From assembly GCF_013343295.1 (NCBI RefSeq), contig NZ_CP049074.1, positions 1,035,501 through 1,099,500 of the forward strand: a DNA stretch of 64,000 bases, given 5' to 3'. The notes under the pieces are model-generated. The model worked only from the letters and a program-made list of their open reading frames with translations, made no database searches and was not told the origin of the DNA. Below are positions 27,277-37,488 of this stretch, piece after piece (the stretch's first letter is position 1; every line of letters starts with the position of its first letter). Position numbers and translations under genes: made by a program. This DNA is from Metallosphaera tengchongensis (lineage in GTDB: Archaea; Thermoproteota; Thermoprotei_A; Sulfolobales; Sulfolobaceae).

Positions 27277-27474
27277 ATGACATTCAGGCTGAGTCTTAAG
27301 GAAGAAGTTGAACCACCAGTATGTTCTAGCTGTGGAAAAATCCTTCACCCTAAGGAGAAGGGGGCTATTTTCAACTGCCCAAACTGTGGGGAGATAACGA
27401 TAAACAGAGACGTTTATTGTAGACTTCAGGGAGTTCCTTATACATGTCCCAACTGTGGCTTCAGCGGACCATGA
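27277..27474 (+). CDS. Archaeal zinc-ribbon protein upstream of aEF-1beta
   Basis: The 65-residue protein has CxxC pairs at 16/19, 34/37 and 57/60, plus a Cys at 48, so two zinc ribbons are likely. Small zinc-ribbon proteins encoded before aEF-1beta are common in archaea, which supports a translation-related RNA-binding role; the exact function is unknown. The next gene follows with GAGGTG at the shared junction. Confidence 0.8.
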   Translation: MTFRLSLKEEVEPPVCSSCGKILHPKEKGAIFNCPNCGEITINRDVYCRLQGVPYTCPNCGFSGP

Positions 27475-27484
27475 GGTGTTAAGT

Positions 27485-27760
27485 GTGGCTGATGTAATGG
27501 TAGTTTTAAAAGTGTTTCCTGAGGGAGACGAAACCGACTTGGAAAAAGTGGCCAATGAACTAACTTCAAAACTACCTCAAGGGTACAAATTGGTAAGGAA
27601 GGAGACCGAACCTATTGCCTTTGGTCTAAAGGCTTTAATAGTATACATCTCCATGCCTGAGAGGACTGAAGGTGGGACAGATACTTTAGAGGAGCTTGCC
27701 TCCGGGATAGAGGGAGTTAGTCACGCAGAGGTAGTGGGTATAACAAGGCTCGGGTTTTAA
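27485..27760 (+). CDS. ef1b: Elongation factor 1-beta (aEF-1beta)
   Basis: aEF-1beta exchanges GDP for GTP on aEF-1alpha. The frame is open from 27455, but GTG 27485 behind GAGGTG gives VADVMVVLKVFPEG and 91 residues, the usual size. The C-terminal signature, with Phe-Gly-Leu (IAFGLKAL) and the VSHAEVVGITRLGF end, is present. Confidence 0.92.
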   Translation: MADVMVVLKVFPEGDETDLEKVANELTSKLPQGYKLVRKETEPIAFGLKALIVYISMPERTEGGTDTLEELASGIEGVSHAEVVGITRLGF

Positions 27761-27817
27761 ATGAAAGTATAAGTTAATCTCTTTTATCCTGATTGACATA
27801 TAAGTACTTGGATAAGA

Positions 27818-30124
27818 TTGAGTGCTGGTTCTAGTTCAGAACAAAGGCCACCAAGGCGTGAGTTAACGCTGAAGGTGATGGAAGCGAGGCAGAAAGACGT
27901 CGGGAGGGGAAAGGTCAGAATAGACGTAGAAATGCTAGCCCAAATTGATGTGAGCCCAGGAGACGTAGTGGAAATAGAGGGAACTAGGAAGACTGCAGCC
28001 ATAGCCTGGCCACTTTCTCCTGATGATGCAACCGGAGAGAGGGACATAATAAGAATGGATGGAATAACGAGAAAAAACGCTGGTGTATCCATTGGGGATA
28101 AGGTTGTTGTTAGAAAAGCGTCAGTCAAGCAGGCTGCCTCAATAAAGTTGGCTCCTTCGAATTTCTCTATAACTGTTGATCCAGGATTCGTAGCTTACGT
28201 AAAGAAGAAATTAAAGGAGTTCCCTTTGGTTGAAGGGGATACTGTCCTCATTCCAGTGTTGGGACAGGCAATTCCATTTACTGTAATTCAGGTCAGACCT
28301 GCGTCCATTGTCATGGTAGTTGATGAAACTAGTATCTCTATATCCGATAAGCCAATCGAGCAGACCAGATATCCAAGAGTCACATATGAGGACATAGGAG
28401 GAATGAAGAACGTAATTCAGAAGATCAGAGAGCTCGTGGAACTTCCGCTGAGACATCCGGAGCTGTTCAAAAGGTTGGGGATAGAGCCTCCTAAAGGAAT
28501 AATGCTCTATGGACCTCCAGGTGTAGGGAAAACCCTTCTGGCTAAGGCTGTAGCCAATGAAACCGAGTCATATTTCACCTCAATTAACGGACCTGAAATT
28601 ATGAGCAAGTTTTACGGAGAGAGCGAACAGAGACTTAGGGAAATATTTGAGGATGCTAAGAAACACGCCCCTGCAATAATCTTCATCGACGAAGTTGATG
28701 CCATAGCTCCCAAAAGGGATGAGGTCATAGGGGAAGTTGAAAGGAGAGTAGTAGCCCAGCTTCTCACATTAATGGATGGGTTAGAGAGTAGGGGAAACGT
28801 CATCGTCATAGCAGCTACCAATAGACCTAACGCTGTAGACCCGGCCCTGAGAAGGCCTGGGAGGTTTGACAGGGAAATAGAGATACCGCTTCCTGACAAG
28901 CAAGGCAGGCTAGAAATATTACAAATCCATACAAGAAATATGCCACTAGCTAAGGATGTCGAGTTAGAGAAGTTATCGGATATAAGTCACGGTTATACTG
29001 GAGCAGACCTTTCAGCCCTAGTAAGGGAGGCTGCAATGAACGCCCTGAGGAGGTATTTACCAATGATAGATGTGAGTCAAGATAAGATCCCACCAGAAAT
29101 TTTAGAGAAGATGGAGGTTAAGATGGAGGACTTCATGAACGCCTTCAAGGAAATTGTACCAAGCGGGATGAGGGAGATATACATTGAGGTGCCTGAGGTA
29201 AAGTGGGATGATATAGGAGGCTTACTTGACATCAAGGAGGAGCTGAGGGAGGTAGCAGAGTATCCTCTAAAATTCCCAGACTATTACGAAACTGCAGGAG
29301 TAGAACCACCTAAGGGGATCTTACTTTTCGGTCCTCCAGGTACTGGTAAAACAATGTTAGCTAAGGCAGTAGCTACAGAGAGCGGGGCCAACTTCATTGC
29401 TGTAAGAGGACCGGAAGTACTATCCAAATGGGTAGGAGAGAGCGAAAGAGCGATAAGGGAGATATTCAGAAAAGCGAGAATGTATGCTCCATCTGTTATT
29501 TTCTTTGACGAAATTGACGCCATAGCTCCCATGAGAGGGATATCGTCGGATTCCGGAGTTACGGAGAGGCTAGTGAATCAGCTTTTGGCAGAAATGGATG
29601 GGATAGAAAACCTAGATAACGTTGTGATAGTAGCTGCCACTAACAGACCCGATATTTTAGATCCTGCGTTATTGAGGCCAGGTAGATTCGAGAAGCTAAT
29701 GTACGTCCCACCACCTGATAAAAACGCAAGATATGATATCTTGAAGGTTCATACGAAGAAGGTTGCATTGTCTGATGAGGTTAACCTCGAAGAGTTAGCT
29801 GAGCGGACTGAGGGTTATACTGGGGCAGACCTAGCAGCCTTGGTTAGAGAGGCTGCCATGAGAGCAATAAGAGAAGGGATGAGAGACTGCGTGAACAAGG
29901 TGAGCAGCCAGTGCGCACCAAACGATAAGGACTGCAGGGATGCGAAAATGAGAGATTGTATGAAAGGGGCTTCAATTAGAGTGGAGAATAAACACTTCGA
30001 TGAAGCATTAAAGAAAGTTAAACCATCGTTAACCCAAGAGATGACACAATTCTATCAGACCTGGATAGAGAAGGCAAGACAGCAGCTACCTAGGCAGACA
30101 GCTAAGCCCAGCACGTTTACTTAG
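27818..30124 (+). CDS. Cdc48/VAT-type AAA ATPase (double ring)
   Basis: An unfoldase of the VCP/p97 family with 768 residues: N-terminal substrate domain (about 1-190) and two AAA modules, D1 with GPPGVGKT and [11 protein letters not shown]2 with GPPGTGKT and [10 protein letters not shown]. Arg fingers occur in RRPGRFDR and LRPGRF. The D2 lid has four cysteines (691, 699, 706, 714) within 24 residues, an uncommon cluster. The start is TTG. Confidence 0.95.
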   Translation: MSAGSSSEQRPPRRELTLKVMEARQKDVGRGKVRIDVEMLAQIDVSPGDVVEIEGTRKTAAIAWPLSPDDATGERDIIRMDGITRKNAGVSIGDKVVVRKASVKQAASIKLAPSNFSITVDPGFVAYVKKKLKEFPLVEGDTVLIPVLGQAIPFTVIQVRPASIVMVVDETSISISDKPIEQTRYPRVTYEDIGGMKNVIQKIRELVELPLRHPELFKRLGIEPPKGIMLYGPPGVGKTLLAKAVANETESYFTSINGPEIMSKFYGESEQRLREIFEDAKKHAPAIIFIDEVDAIAPKRDEVIGEVERRVVAQLLTLMDGLESRGNVIVIAATNRPNAVDPALRRPGRFDREIEIPLPDKQGRLEILQIHTRNMPLAKDVELEKLSDISHGYTGADLSALVREAAMNALRRYLPMIDVSQDKIPPEILEKMEVKMEDFMNAFKEIVPSGMREIYIEVPEVKWDDIGGLLDIKEELREVAEYPLKFPDYYETAGVEPPKGILLFGPPGTGKTMLAKAVATESGANFIAVRGPEVLSKWVGESERAIREIFRKARMYAPSVIFFDEIDAIAPMRGISSDSGVTERLVNQLLAEMDGIENLDNVVIVAATNRPDILDPALLRPGRFEKLMYVPPPDKNARYDILKVHTKKVALSDEVNLEELAERTEGYTGADLAALVREAAMRAIREGMRDCVNKVSSQCAPNDKDCRDAKMRDCMKGASIRVENKHFDEALKKVKPSLTQEMTQFYQTWIEKARQQLPRQTAKPSTFT

Positions 30125-30208
30125 GCCAATTTTAAACTTCCTTTTTGGCGTCCTCTCCCGAAATCAACATTTTTAAATTGGTAAACATTTACTGTTGAGG
30201 TAGTCGAA

Positions 30209-30451
30209 TTGAAACTTTTCTCTATCGTTAATGAGGGATTGGTGGAATTTCGGATTCGAGATCGATGCGCTATCCTTAGTGTTAGCCTAAACAGGAAGTT
30301 ACACCCATGGATTTCACTTAAATCGATCGCAGGCGGTATTGGCTCAATGCTTTCACAAACTATTAGGGAGAGCAAAAAGCGGAGCCGACTACCTTACATC
30401 CCCAAGTATTATGACTGGATTCGTCCTCAAGAAATAAGAGTGATTAGGTGA
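30209..30451 (+). CDS. Hypothetical protein, 80 residues
   Basis: Not recognised. The basic product (pattern LSVSLNRKLHPWISLKSIAGGIGSML then RESKKRSRLPYIP) starts at TTG and overlaps the following gene by 4 nt. A TATA-like TTTTTAAATT lies near 30170-30180. The coupling with the next two genes suggests a three-gene unit ending with FEN1. Confidence 0.6.
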   Translation: MKLFSIVNEGLVEFRIRDRCAILSVSLNRKLHPWISLKSIAGGIGSMLSQTIRESKKRSRLPYIPKYYDWIRPQEIRVIR

Positions 30452-30456
30452 GGCTC

Positions 30457-30687
30457 ATGTGGAGAGACACTCCGTTAATTTACGTTGTTTTGGAGAAGCT
30501 TAGGAAAACTAACGGAACTATAAAAGACGAGGATCTTTATAAGGAAGTGAAGAAGAGCGTGAACTATGAGGTTTCGTATAGTGATTTTCTAAAGGCCCTA
30601 ATGTCCCTGGAGATTAGAGGGATAATTAGCGTATCATTAATAAGGGAAAACACACGAATGATTACATACATAGGTGAAAAGGAATAG
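30457..30687 (+). CDS. Small winged-helix-like protein before FEN1
   Basis: The 76-residue product begins WRDTPLIYVVLEKLRK and has the helix-helix-strand profile of a winged-helix DNA-binding domain (TIKDEDLYKEV, SYSDFLKALMSLEIRGII, then the wing). The frame is open from GTG 30448; ATG 30457 behind GGTGAGG is preferred. Its TAG stop overlaps the proposed ATA start of FEN1. Confidence 0.65.
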   Translation: MWRDTPLIYVVLEKLRKTNGTIKDEDLYKEVKKSVNYEVSYSDFLKALMSLEIRGIISVSLIRENTRMITYIGEKE

Positions 30688-31736
30688 GGGTAGATCTAAC
30701 AGACCTAGTACTAGACGTAAAAAGAGAGCTCAATTTTGCGGAAATTAAAGGAAAGAAGGTAAGTATTGATGCTTATAACGCTATTTATCAGTTCCTCGCT
30801 GCCATAAGACAGCCAGATGGTACCCCACTCATGAACAGAGAAGGTAAAGTAACTAGTCATCTCAATGGAATTTTCTATAGGACGGTTAATCTTATAGAAG
30901 AAGGGGTCATTCCAGTATATGTTTTTGATGGAAAACCTCCCGAAATGAAGGCGGAGGAACTAGAGAAGAGGAGGAGATTTAAGGAAGAAGCTGAAAAGAA
31001 GTTAGAAAAAGCTAAACAAATTGGAAGAATTGAAGAGATGAGAAAATACTCTCAAATGTCGTCAAGGCTAACTGGGGAAATGGCGCATCAAAGTAAAGAG
31101 CTTCTAGAGTTGATGGGAGTTCCTACAGTTCAGGCACCATCAGAAGGAGAGGCAGAGGCAGCATATTTAAACTACAGTGGTTACACCTTTGCAGCTGCTA
31201 GTCAAGATTACGACTCTATCCTCTTTGGAGCTACAAGATTAATTCGTAACTTAACCATTACCGGTAAAAGGAAACTACCTAACAAGGACATTTACGTGGA
31301 GATAAAGCCTGAAGTTATAGAGGCTGATACCCTGTTTAAAAAACTAGGAATTACAAGGGAGGAACTTATTGATGTAGCTATACTCATAGGAACGGATTAT
31401 AACCCTGAAGGCATTAAGGGTATAGGTCCAAAAACCGCTTACAAGCTAATAAAAACCTACAAGAGTATCGAAAATATCAACAAAAAGGACTTGGATCCCT
31501 CGCAAATATATTTCGACTATAAAAAAATAAGGGATCTATTTTTAAAACCACAAGTATCGTCCCCTTCCTCCAGCCTAGAGCTTGGAAGTCCTGATGCAGA
31601 AAAGGTGATAGGGATGTTAGTGAAAGAGTTTGATTTTAACGAAGAAAGGGTGAAAAACACTCTCAACAGATTGGAGAAAGCCATCAAAGAGCTTAAGGGG
31701 ATTGGAAGACAGACTGGTTTGGATCAGTGGTTTTAG
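30684..31736 (+). CDS. fen: Flap endonuclease 1, apparently from an ATA start codon
   Basis: FEN1 removes 5' flaps in Okazaki processing and repair. The product begins GVDLTDLVLDVKREL and runs through the N, intermediate and C nuclease domains (VYVFDGKPPEMK; APSEGEAEAAYL; the ASQDYDS metal-binding region) to the PCNA-binding end QTGLDQWF. It has 350 residues, the family length. The frame upstream of 30831 has no ATG, GTG or TTG back to a TGA at 30675; ATA 30684 sits where Met1 belongs, 6 nt after GGTGA at 30673-30677. ATG 30831 would lose 49 conserved residues, including the first metal-binding Asp. Confidence 0.88.
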   Translation: MGVDLTDLVLDVKRELNFAEIKGKKVSIDAYNAIYQFLAAIRQPDGTPLMNREGKVTSHLNGIFYRTVNLIEEGVIPVYVFDGKPPEMKAEELEKRRRFKEEAEKKLEKAKQIGRIEEMRKYSQMSSRLTGEMAHQSKELLELMGVPTVQAPSEGEAEAAYLNYSGYTFAAASQDYDSILFGATRLIRNLTITGKRKLPNKDIYVEIKPEVIEADTLFKKLGITREELIDVAILIGTDYNPEGIKGIGPKTAYKLIKTYKSIENINKKDLDPSQIYFDYKKIRDLFLKPQVSSPSSSLELGSPDAEKVIGMLVKEFDFNEERVKNTLNRLEKAIKELKGIGRQTGLDQWF

Positions 31737-31842
31737 AAGTTCTTCAATGGAGGTTCTCCATACATCACAAGATTTAATACTAGTAGGTACTTTCGAGGTT
31801 AAACGGAAAATAATAATCTGTTATAAACCAATAGTAATGAAC

Positions 31843-31850
31843 ATTTAAAA
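31843..31850 (+). promoter_or_regulatory. TATA box of the tetrapyrrole operon
   Basis: ATTTAAAA is centred 26 nt before the GTG at 31873 with no Shine-Dalgarno between, the geometry of a leaderless Sulfolobales promoter. It would drive the overlapping sirC-hemABLCD series. Confidence 0.6.
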
Positions 31851-31872
31851 TCTATAGAGTAAAGACTTCTGT

Positions 31873-32535
31873 GTGACGCTTACCTCCAACCGTTATTTTC
31901 CGATTTTTGTTGACATATCTGAAATGAAAGTTCTAGTTGTAGGAGGAGGGAAAGTGGGCAGTAAGAGGGCTTTGAAATTCAGGGAATTTAACTCTCAAGT
32001 TACGGTCATTTCGTTGGAGTTTACGGACGAGCTCATGATGAAGGAGGATATAGAGAAGATAAAAGGGGAAGCAAATAGTCTAAATGATGAATTTATTTCA
32101 AAATTTGACATAATAGTGACAGCGACCAATAACAGGGAGGTTAACTCTAGACTATGCGAGAGAGCGAAGCAACTCAGGAAATTGTGCAATAACCCTACAA
32201 ATCCTTCCCAGTCCTCCTTTATTGTACCAATCTTTTATGAAAGCGAAGACCTAGGTATCGCCGTAACTACCTTGGGTAAGTCAAGTATAATGTCGAAGGT
32301 TATCCTAGACAGAGTCTTGGAGTTGATCAACAGAGACCCAAAGATATTGTTTGAGGTGAAGGTAATGGGTGAAGTGAAAAATCTCCTTAAGGCAAAAGTG
32401 AACGATCCTTCATTAAGGTACGTGTTATATCAAAAAATATTCGTAGATAAACAGTTTGAAACGTATGTGAATGATGGAAATGTCAATAGCGCAATGAAGA
32501 GAGCGGAGGAGATAATTAATGAGTCTAGCTCGTAG
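31873..32535 (+). CDS. SirC-like precorrin-2 dehydrogenase / siroheme synthase N-terminal domain
   Basis: The first 130 residues show the family pattern: [26 protein letters not shown], an NAD Rossmann motif, then [16 protein letters not shown] and [13 protein letters not shown]. This stand-alone form oxidises precorrin-2 to sirohydrochlorin on the way to siroheme or archaeal heme. No methyltransferase domain is fused. It is the first gene of the operon and overlaps hemA by 17 nt. Confidence 0.85.
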   Translation: MTLTSNRYFPIFVDISEMKVLVVGGGKVGSKRALKFREFNSQVTVISLEFTDELMMKEDIEKIKGEANSLNDEFISKFDIIVTATNNREVNSRLCERAKQLRKLCNNPTNPSQSSFIVPIFYESEDLGIAVTTLGKSSIMSKVILDRVLELINRDPKILFEVKVMGEVKNLLKAKVNDPSLRYVLYQKIFVDKQFETYVNDGNVNSAMKRAEEIINESSS

Positions 32536-33772
32536 TTTAATTAACTCTTATTCTGCAATCGTTTACACCTATAAAACGATAGGTACCGAGAAGCTGGCCT
32601 CTCATTATTTAGGTTGGGAAGAAGTTAAGGAACTAGCTAAGTATTATCGTGGAGAGATGGCATTATTGCAGACTTGTAATAGAATAGAAATTTACTTGTT
32701 TTCGAAAAATAGCGCCAGTTCACAAGAGATTCTTCGCTATCTAAATCAGGTACACGGCAAGGAAATTTCCTCAGACGCTATTACCCTAGTAGGAGAGGAC
32801 GCAATAAAACACCTTTTTGAAGTGGCATCTGGAATTGATTCGTTATCTGTGGGGGAATATGAAATCCTAAGTCAGATAAAGAACTCTTTGAAGGATTCTA
32901 TTAGGTTAGGAATAGGGTCAAAGCACATGAGAGCCCTAATGGAAAGAGCTCTTAAAGTTGGCAGAAGGGTAAGACTTGAGACCTCTATTTCTAAGGGAAA
33001 GGTGGGCGTCCACTCCCTTGCAGTGGAGTTTACGAAAACGATAGTTAAGGATCTTTCAAGTAGAAAAATTGCCATAGTCGGTGCTGGAGAGATTGCAAGT
33101 AAACTCGCTTTGATACTTCACAATGAAGGTGCTAGAAATGTCACTATTTTCAACAGGACGTTTGAGAGAGGAAGAGACTTAGCCGTTAAATATGGTTTCA
33201 GCTATTTCCCTTTGGATTTTAATAGATTGCATAACTATGATGTAATATTTTCAGCTATATTTTATCCGGAGAAGATTAAAAATATATCCAATTCAGTTAT
33301 AGTCGATCTAGGGTCGCCACCAGTATTTGAGGGAGCTAACGTCTACACTCTCAAGGACTTGGAGGTGCTCTCCAAGGCAAGACTTGAGGAGCGTCAAAGG
33401 GAAATCCAAAAGGCAAAGGAAATAATCAAGGAAGGTATAAAGGACTTCGAGAAGGACTGTCTTAATTTAATATATGATGAATTTGTAGCTGAATTCATGA
33501 ATAAAATTGAAGAAATAAGGAGAGAAGAGGTGGAGAGAGCAGTTAAAATGTTGGGAGGAGATAGTAAAACTAGGGAGATTTTAGATGCCATGTCTAGATC
33601 TATGAACAAGAAGACCTTCTCGCCACTATTTGAAAACCTAAAGAGGGCCACAGAGAGAGGCGAGATAAACTACATTAACTTGGTCACTTCATTATTCACT
33701 CATGAAGGGATATCCCAGAGTAAGACCAAGGAGATTAAGACTGAACAAGAATATAAGGGACACGACAGCTGA
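32519..33772 (+). CDS. hemA: Glutamyl-tRNA reductase
   Basis: HemA reduces Glu-tRNA(Glu) to glutamate-1-semialdehyde, the first committed step. The catalytic Cys is in [12 protein letters not shown], followed by [17 protein letters not shown] and the NADPH motif IVGAGEIA. Length 417 residues. The ATG lies inside the end of the SirC gene. Its last 71 nt are shared with hemB. Confidence 0.94.
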   Translation: MSLARSLINSYSAIVYTYKTIGTEKLASHYLGWEEVKELAKYYRGEMALLQTCNRIEIYLFSKNSASSQEILRYLNQVHGKEISSDAITLVGEDAIKHLFEVASGIDSLSVGEYEILSQIKNSLKDSIRLGIGSKHMRALMERALKVGRRVRLETSISKGKVGVHSLAVEFTKTIVKDLSSRKIAIVGAGEIASKLALILHNEGARNVTIFNRTFERGRDLAVKYGFSYFPLDFNRLHNYDVIFSAIFYPEKIKNISNSVIVDLGSPPVFEGANVYTLKDLEVLSKARLEERQREIQKAKEIIKEGIKDFEKDCLNLIYDEFVAEFMNKIEEIRREEVERAVKMLGGDSKTREILDAMSRSMNKKTFSPLFENLKRATERGEINYINLVTSLFTHEGISQSKTKEIKTEQEYKGHDS

Positions 33773-34712
33773 AACCGATCTTACTCCTAACAATCTCATC
33801 TTACCCGTTTTTGTGAAGGAAAACATAACCACACCCGAGAAAATACCTTCCATGCCAGAGATTTTAAGATATCCGGTAAACGATTTACTTGTAAAATTTA
33901 TTGAGGAAAATTATGAGAAAGGAATTAGAAGTGTTATATTATTCGGAATACCTGCCTTTAAGGACAATTTCGCAACCTCTGCATTTAGTAAGGACGGAGT
34001 AATTCAGAAAGCCCTCCGTCTCCTAAGGGATACTTTTGGGGAGAAGATTCTTCTAATTGCCGACGAGTGTACCGATGAGTATACCTCCCACGGACATTGT
34101 GGTATAGTTAACTATAGGGGAGATAAATACTACATAGATAACGATGAGAGTTTAAAGGTTCACGCTAAGATAGCGTTATCTCAGGCAGAGGCAGGAGCAG
34201 ATGTGATCGCTCCTTCTAGCATGATGGATGGAGTTGTAGGTGCCATAAGGGAGGAGCTAGATAAGAACGGGTATTCGGACACTCTAATCATGTCCTATAG
34301 TGTGAAGTATGCATCTGTGTTTTACTCACCCTTCAGAGAAGCCGCTAACTCTGCTCCAGCCTTCGGAGATAGAAGAAGTTATCAAATGGATCCTAGGAAC
34401 TCTTTCGAAGCATTGAAGGAAGTCTCACTAGACGTTGAGGAAGGTGCAGACATACTTATGGTTAAACCTGCTCATACATACCTGGATGTAATAAGACTCG
34501 TCAAACAGAATTTTCCCCAGTATCCTTTAGCCGCTTATCACGTTAGCGGGGAGTACTCCATGATAAAGGCTGCGGTACAAAGCGGATGGCTGGATGAAAG
34601 GAGAACCGTGCTCGAGATAACATTCTCTATCAGGAGAGCAGGAGCAAACATGATTTTAACTTATTACGCTCCAAAAATAGCCGAATGGATCTCCGAAGGT
34701 GTTCCATTTTGA
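33702..34712 (+). CDS. hemB: Delta-aminolevulinic acid dehydratase
   Basis: HemB condenses two ALA into porphobilinogen. Catalytic lysines are in [14 protein letters not shown] and [10 protein letters not shown]. The metal loop [13 protein letters not shown] has Cys-Asp-Cys where zinc enzymes have three Cys and magnesium types have Ala-Asp-Asp. The ATG is inside hemA, and the RPRRLRLNK start is conserved, so the long overlap is real. Length 336 residues. Confidence 0.94.
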   Translation: MKGYPRVRPRRLRLNKNIRDTTAETDLTPNNLILPVFVKENITTPEKIPSMPEILRYPVNDLLVKFIEENYEKGIRSVILFGIPAFKDNFATSAFSKDGVIQKALRLLRDTFGEKILLIADECTDEYTSHGHCGIVNYRGDKYYIDNDESLKVHAKIALSQAEAGADVIAPSSMMDGVVGAIREELDKNGYSDTLIMSYSVKYASVFYSPFREAANSAPAFGDRRSYQMDPRNSFEALKEVSLDVEEGADILMVKPAHTYLDVIRLVKQNFPQYPLAAYHVSGEYSMIKAAVQSGWLDERRTVLEITFSIRRAGANMILTYYAPKIAEWISEGVPF

Positions 34713-35962
34713 GTTACGAGTTGTGGAATGAGGCCAAAAATCTATTTGCAGGTGGGGTAAACAGTCCAGTAAGAGCAGCAGTAAAGCCTTATCCATTCTA
34801 TACCAGAAGGGCAAAAGGAGCCTATATAGAGACCGAGGACTCAAAACAGTTGATAGATTACGTATTGGGCTACGGTCCGCTGATTTTAGGGCATTCCCAT
34901 CCTAAAGTTTTGAACGCGGTTAAAAATCAACTGGAGAAGGGATGGCTTTACGGAACCCCGAGCGTTGCTGAGATCAAATTAGCTGAGAAAATAACTAAAC
35001 ATGTCCCTTCAGCCGAGATGGTGAGGTTTGTAAACAGCGGAACAGAAGCCACCATGACAGCAATAAGACTTAGTCGTGGTTTTACAGGCAGAAAGAAAAT
35101 AATCAAATTTGACGGGAACTATCACGGAGCTCACGATTACGTTCTGATGGATGCCGGTAGTGCAGCGTCAGAGTTTGGGGTACCATTTTCCTTGGGAATT
35201 CCAGAAGAAGTGGCATCTACTGTAATCGTCTGTCCCTACAACGATATATCATGTGTGGAAAGGACAATAAGGAAGGAGGATGTAGCTGGGGTTATTGTTG
35301 AACCAGTTATGGGGAACATGGGCGTGATCCCTCCAAACTCTAATTTCCTGAAAGATCTTAGGTCCCTTACAAGAGAGTTTAATTCTTTACTCATATTTGA
35401 CGAAGTAATTACTGGATTCAGGTTAGGCCTAGGAGGGGCTCAGTCCTACTTTGGTGTTAAGCCTGATATAACAACATTAGGCAAAATTATCGGTGGCGGT
35501 TTTCCCATTGGGGCTATTTGCGGTTCAAGAGATGTAATTAGTTATCTCACTCCGTCAGGGAAAGTGTTTAACGCCGGAACGTTTAACGCAAATCCAGTCT
35601 CAATGATTGCAGGGTTAGCTACCATAGAGGAACTAGAGAAAGGTAATGCGTACAGGATATCGGAAAAAGCCGCGAAGATCTTGGCTGAGGAAATAGACTC
35701 TTTAATTAAGATTGAGCACGTTGTCAACAGAGTGTTTAATTTCTTTCAGTTTTTCCTGGGAGTTAAAAAGGTAGAAAATGCGGGTGACGCCAGGAAATCC
35801 TTAAGGGAGGTTTACGTCAAAGTTCACGAAGCCCTTCTTCGTGAAGGAGTTTTCGTACCTCCCAGCCAATTCGAGGCGCTTTTTACCTCAATAGCCCACG
35901 ATGATGATGTTATAAATCGAACTATAGAGGCCTTTAGAAGGGTATTAGGGGAAGTGCATTGA
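34709..35962 (+). CDS. hemL: Glutamate-1-semialdehyde 2,1-aminomutase
   Basis: HemL makes ALA from glutamate-1-semialdehyde. The protein starts at TTG, overlapping the hemB stop as TTGA, with AGGTG upstream. [10 protein letters not shown] at the N-terminus, FDEVITGFR and the PLP lysine in [14 protein letters not shown] are diagnostic. Length 417 residues. Confidence 0.94.
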   Translation: MSYELWNEAKNLFAGGVNSPVRAAVKPYPFYTRRAKGAYIETEDSKQLIDYVLGYGPLILGHSHPKVLNAVKNQLEKGWLYGTPSVAEIKLAEKITKHVPSAEMVRFVNSGTEATMTAIRLSRGFTGRKKIIKFDGNYHGAHDYVLMDAGSAASEFGVPFSLGIPEEVASTVIVCPYNDISCVERTIRKEDVAGVIVEPVMGNMGVIPPNSNFLKDLRSLTREFNSLLIFDEVITGFRLGLGGAQSYFGVKPDITTLGKIIGGGFPIGAICGSRDVISYLTPSGKVFNAGTFNANPVSMIAGLATIEELEKGNAYRISEKAAKILAEEIDSLIKIEHVVNRVFNFFQFFLGVKKVENAGDARKSLREVYVKVHEALLREGVFVPPSQFEALFTSIAHDDDVINRTIEAFRRVLGEVH

Positions 35963-36846
35963 AAATAAGAATAGCAGCCAGGGGAAGCAGATTAAGTTTA
36001 GAACAGGTCAAAGTTGTTGAGAACTTCCTTTCAGAGAACGGATATGAGACTGAATTTCTTGAAATAAAAACTAAAGCTGATCTATTTAATAATAGACCTT
36101 TAACTGAAATTGGAAAAGGTGTATTCGAGAAGGAGGTTAACGAAGCCATTCTGCAAGGGAAAGCGGATATAGCAGTGCACAGTATGAAAGATCTCTCATC
36201 TGAATTACCCGCTGGTCTAGAAATCATAGCTACGCCAAAGAGGGAGGAACCTATAGACGTGTTGATAGCCAATACGGATCTCATGGATCTACCGTCAGGT
36301 TCGAAGATAGGGACTAGCAGTGTGAGAAGAGCGTATTTCCTGAAGGCTATTAGACCTGACGTGGTCGTGAGTGATATTCGGGGAAACGTAGATACTAGAC
36401 TAAAGAAATACCTTGAAGGTACGTATACCGGACTAATTCTTGCAGAGGCTGGGTTGAGAAGGCTTGGTATAAATATTGAAAGGTATCCCCTTAACGTTAG
36501 GGACTTCACCCCAGAACCTAACCAAGGAATTATTGCAGTAGTTTCCTCGTCGAAAAACACCAACGTAAAGGAGGCGTTAAAAGGTCTAAATCACGAGGAT
36601 ACTATGGCCGAGGCGATAGCAGAGAGGATAACTGTCTCACTGATAGGAGGAGGATGTCACACTCCGTTGGGGGTTCTATTTCGTAAGATTGATAACAAGC
36701 TTGAGGGTATAGCCAGCTACAGTAATGGTATTAGAAAAGTCACAGTAGATATTTCTACCTCAGATGACCCAAAGGAGGCTGGAAGGAAATTAGGGGAGAG
36801 CTTGCTAAGGGGCATGAAAAATGAGGGTATTGTACTTAAGACCTGA
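35959..36846 (+). CDS. hemC: Porphobilinogen deaminase (hydroxymethylbilane synthase)
   Basis: HemC polymerises four porphobilinogens. Key segments: [11 protein letters not shown] at the start, [20 protein letters not shown] and the dipyrromethane Cys in GGGCHTPLG. It starts at TTG 35959, overlapping hemL by 4 nt, and overlaps hemD by 26 nt. Length 295 residues. Confidence 0.95.
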   Translation: MKIRIAARGSRLSLEQVKVVENFLSENGYETEFLEIKTKADLFNNRPLTEIGKGVFEKEVNEAILQGKADIAVHSMKDLSSELPAGLEIIATPKREEPIDVLIANTDLMDLPSGSKIGTSSVRRAYFLKAIRPDVVVSDIRGNVDTRLKKYLEGTYTGLILAEAGLRRLGINIERYPLNVRDFTPEPNQGIIAVVSSSKNTNVKEALKGLNHEDTMAEAIAERITVSLIGGGCHTPLGVLFRKIDNKLEGIASYSNGIRKVTVDISTSDDPKEAGRKLGESLLRGMKNEGIVLKT

Positions 36847-37486
36847 AGGATCTGAGGAGCCCTCGTTAAAAGGGATCGAAATAATTAATGTCCCCCTGTT
36901 TAATGTGACATGTATCCCCTACGATAGTTCTCTCCTAAAGGGAGAGGGGATAGCGTTCACCAGCGTTAATGCAGTTAGATGCTTCAAGGACATAGGAATC
37001 CTTAAGTTTAAGAGGATATTCTCAATCGGTCCTTCTACCGCCAAGGAATTAGAGAGGATAGGCATATCCTCCGAAGTGCCAGAGCGTTACACTTCAAGAG
37101 ATCTGGCCACATTGATTCTACAAAGTAAAGTTAGGTCTCTGACTTCCGTAAGAAGCTTAAGGGCATCCCAAGAAATGAAACATATACTGTCCTCTATAAG
37201 TTATACTGAGATATATGACTACGACTTGACAGAAAATCATGAAAACATGGAGTATGCGAAGGATCTGCTTGAGGACTGCTCAGTGGATATTGTAGTTCTT
37301 ACGAGCTCGTTGATAGCCACTACCGTAGCTAAATTCATAAAGGATTGTCATAAAGTAATTACCATAGGGCCAATGACATCTGCCTCACTGAAGCTTATCA
37401 GACCGGACTTGAGATTCATTGAAAGTCCAGTATCCACCATTGAAGGAACTTTAAATCTTATACAAGAATTGAAAGGAGGTGAATAA
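36821..37486 (+). CDS. hemD: Uroporphyrinogen-III synthase
   Basis: HemD cyclises hydroxymethylbilane with inversion of ring D. Sequence similarity is weak in this family; FTSVNAVRCF, IGPSTAKEL, VLTSSLIATTV and IGPMTSASL are the expected glycine/serine-rich loops. Position after hemC and 221 residues support it. Confidence 0.84.
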   Translation: MRVLYLRPEGSEEPSLKGIEIINVPLFNVTCIPYDSSLLKGEGIAFTSVNAVRCFKDIGILKFKRIFSIGPSTAKELERIGISSEVPERYTSRDLATLILQSKVRSLTSVRSLRASQEMKHILSSISYTEIYDYDLTENHENMEYAKDLLEDCSVDIVVLTSSLIATTVAKFIKDCHKVITIGPMTSASLKLIRPDLRFIESPVSTIEGTLNLIQELKGGE

Positions 37487-37488
37487 AG

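Noticed and set aside
27112-27555. 147-codon minus-strand frame across the zinc-ribbon and aEF-1beta genes
   Set aside because: It runs antisense to two well-supported genes, has no recognisable domain and its composition reflects the opposite strand.
35934-36563. 209-codon minus-strand frame inside hemC
   Set aside because: It is antisense to a clear hemC and has no start signal or domain; it is a shadow frame.
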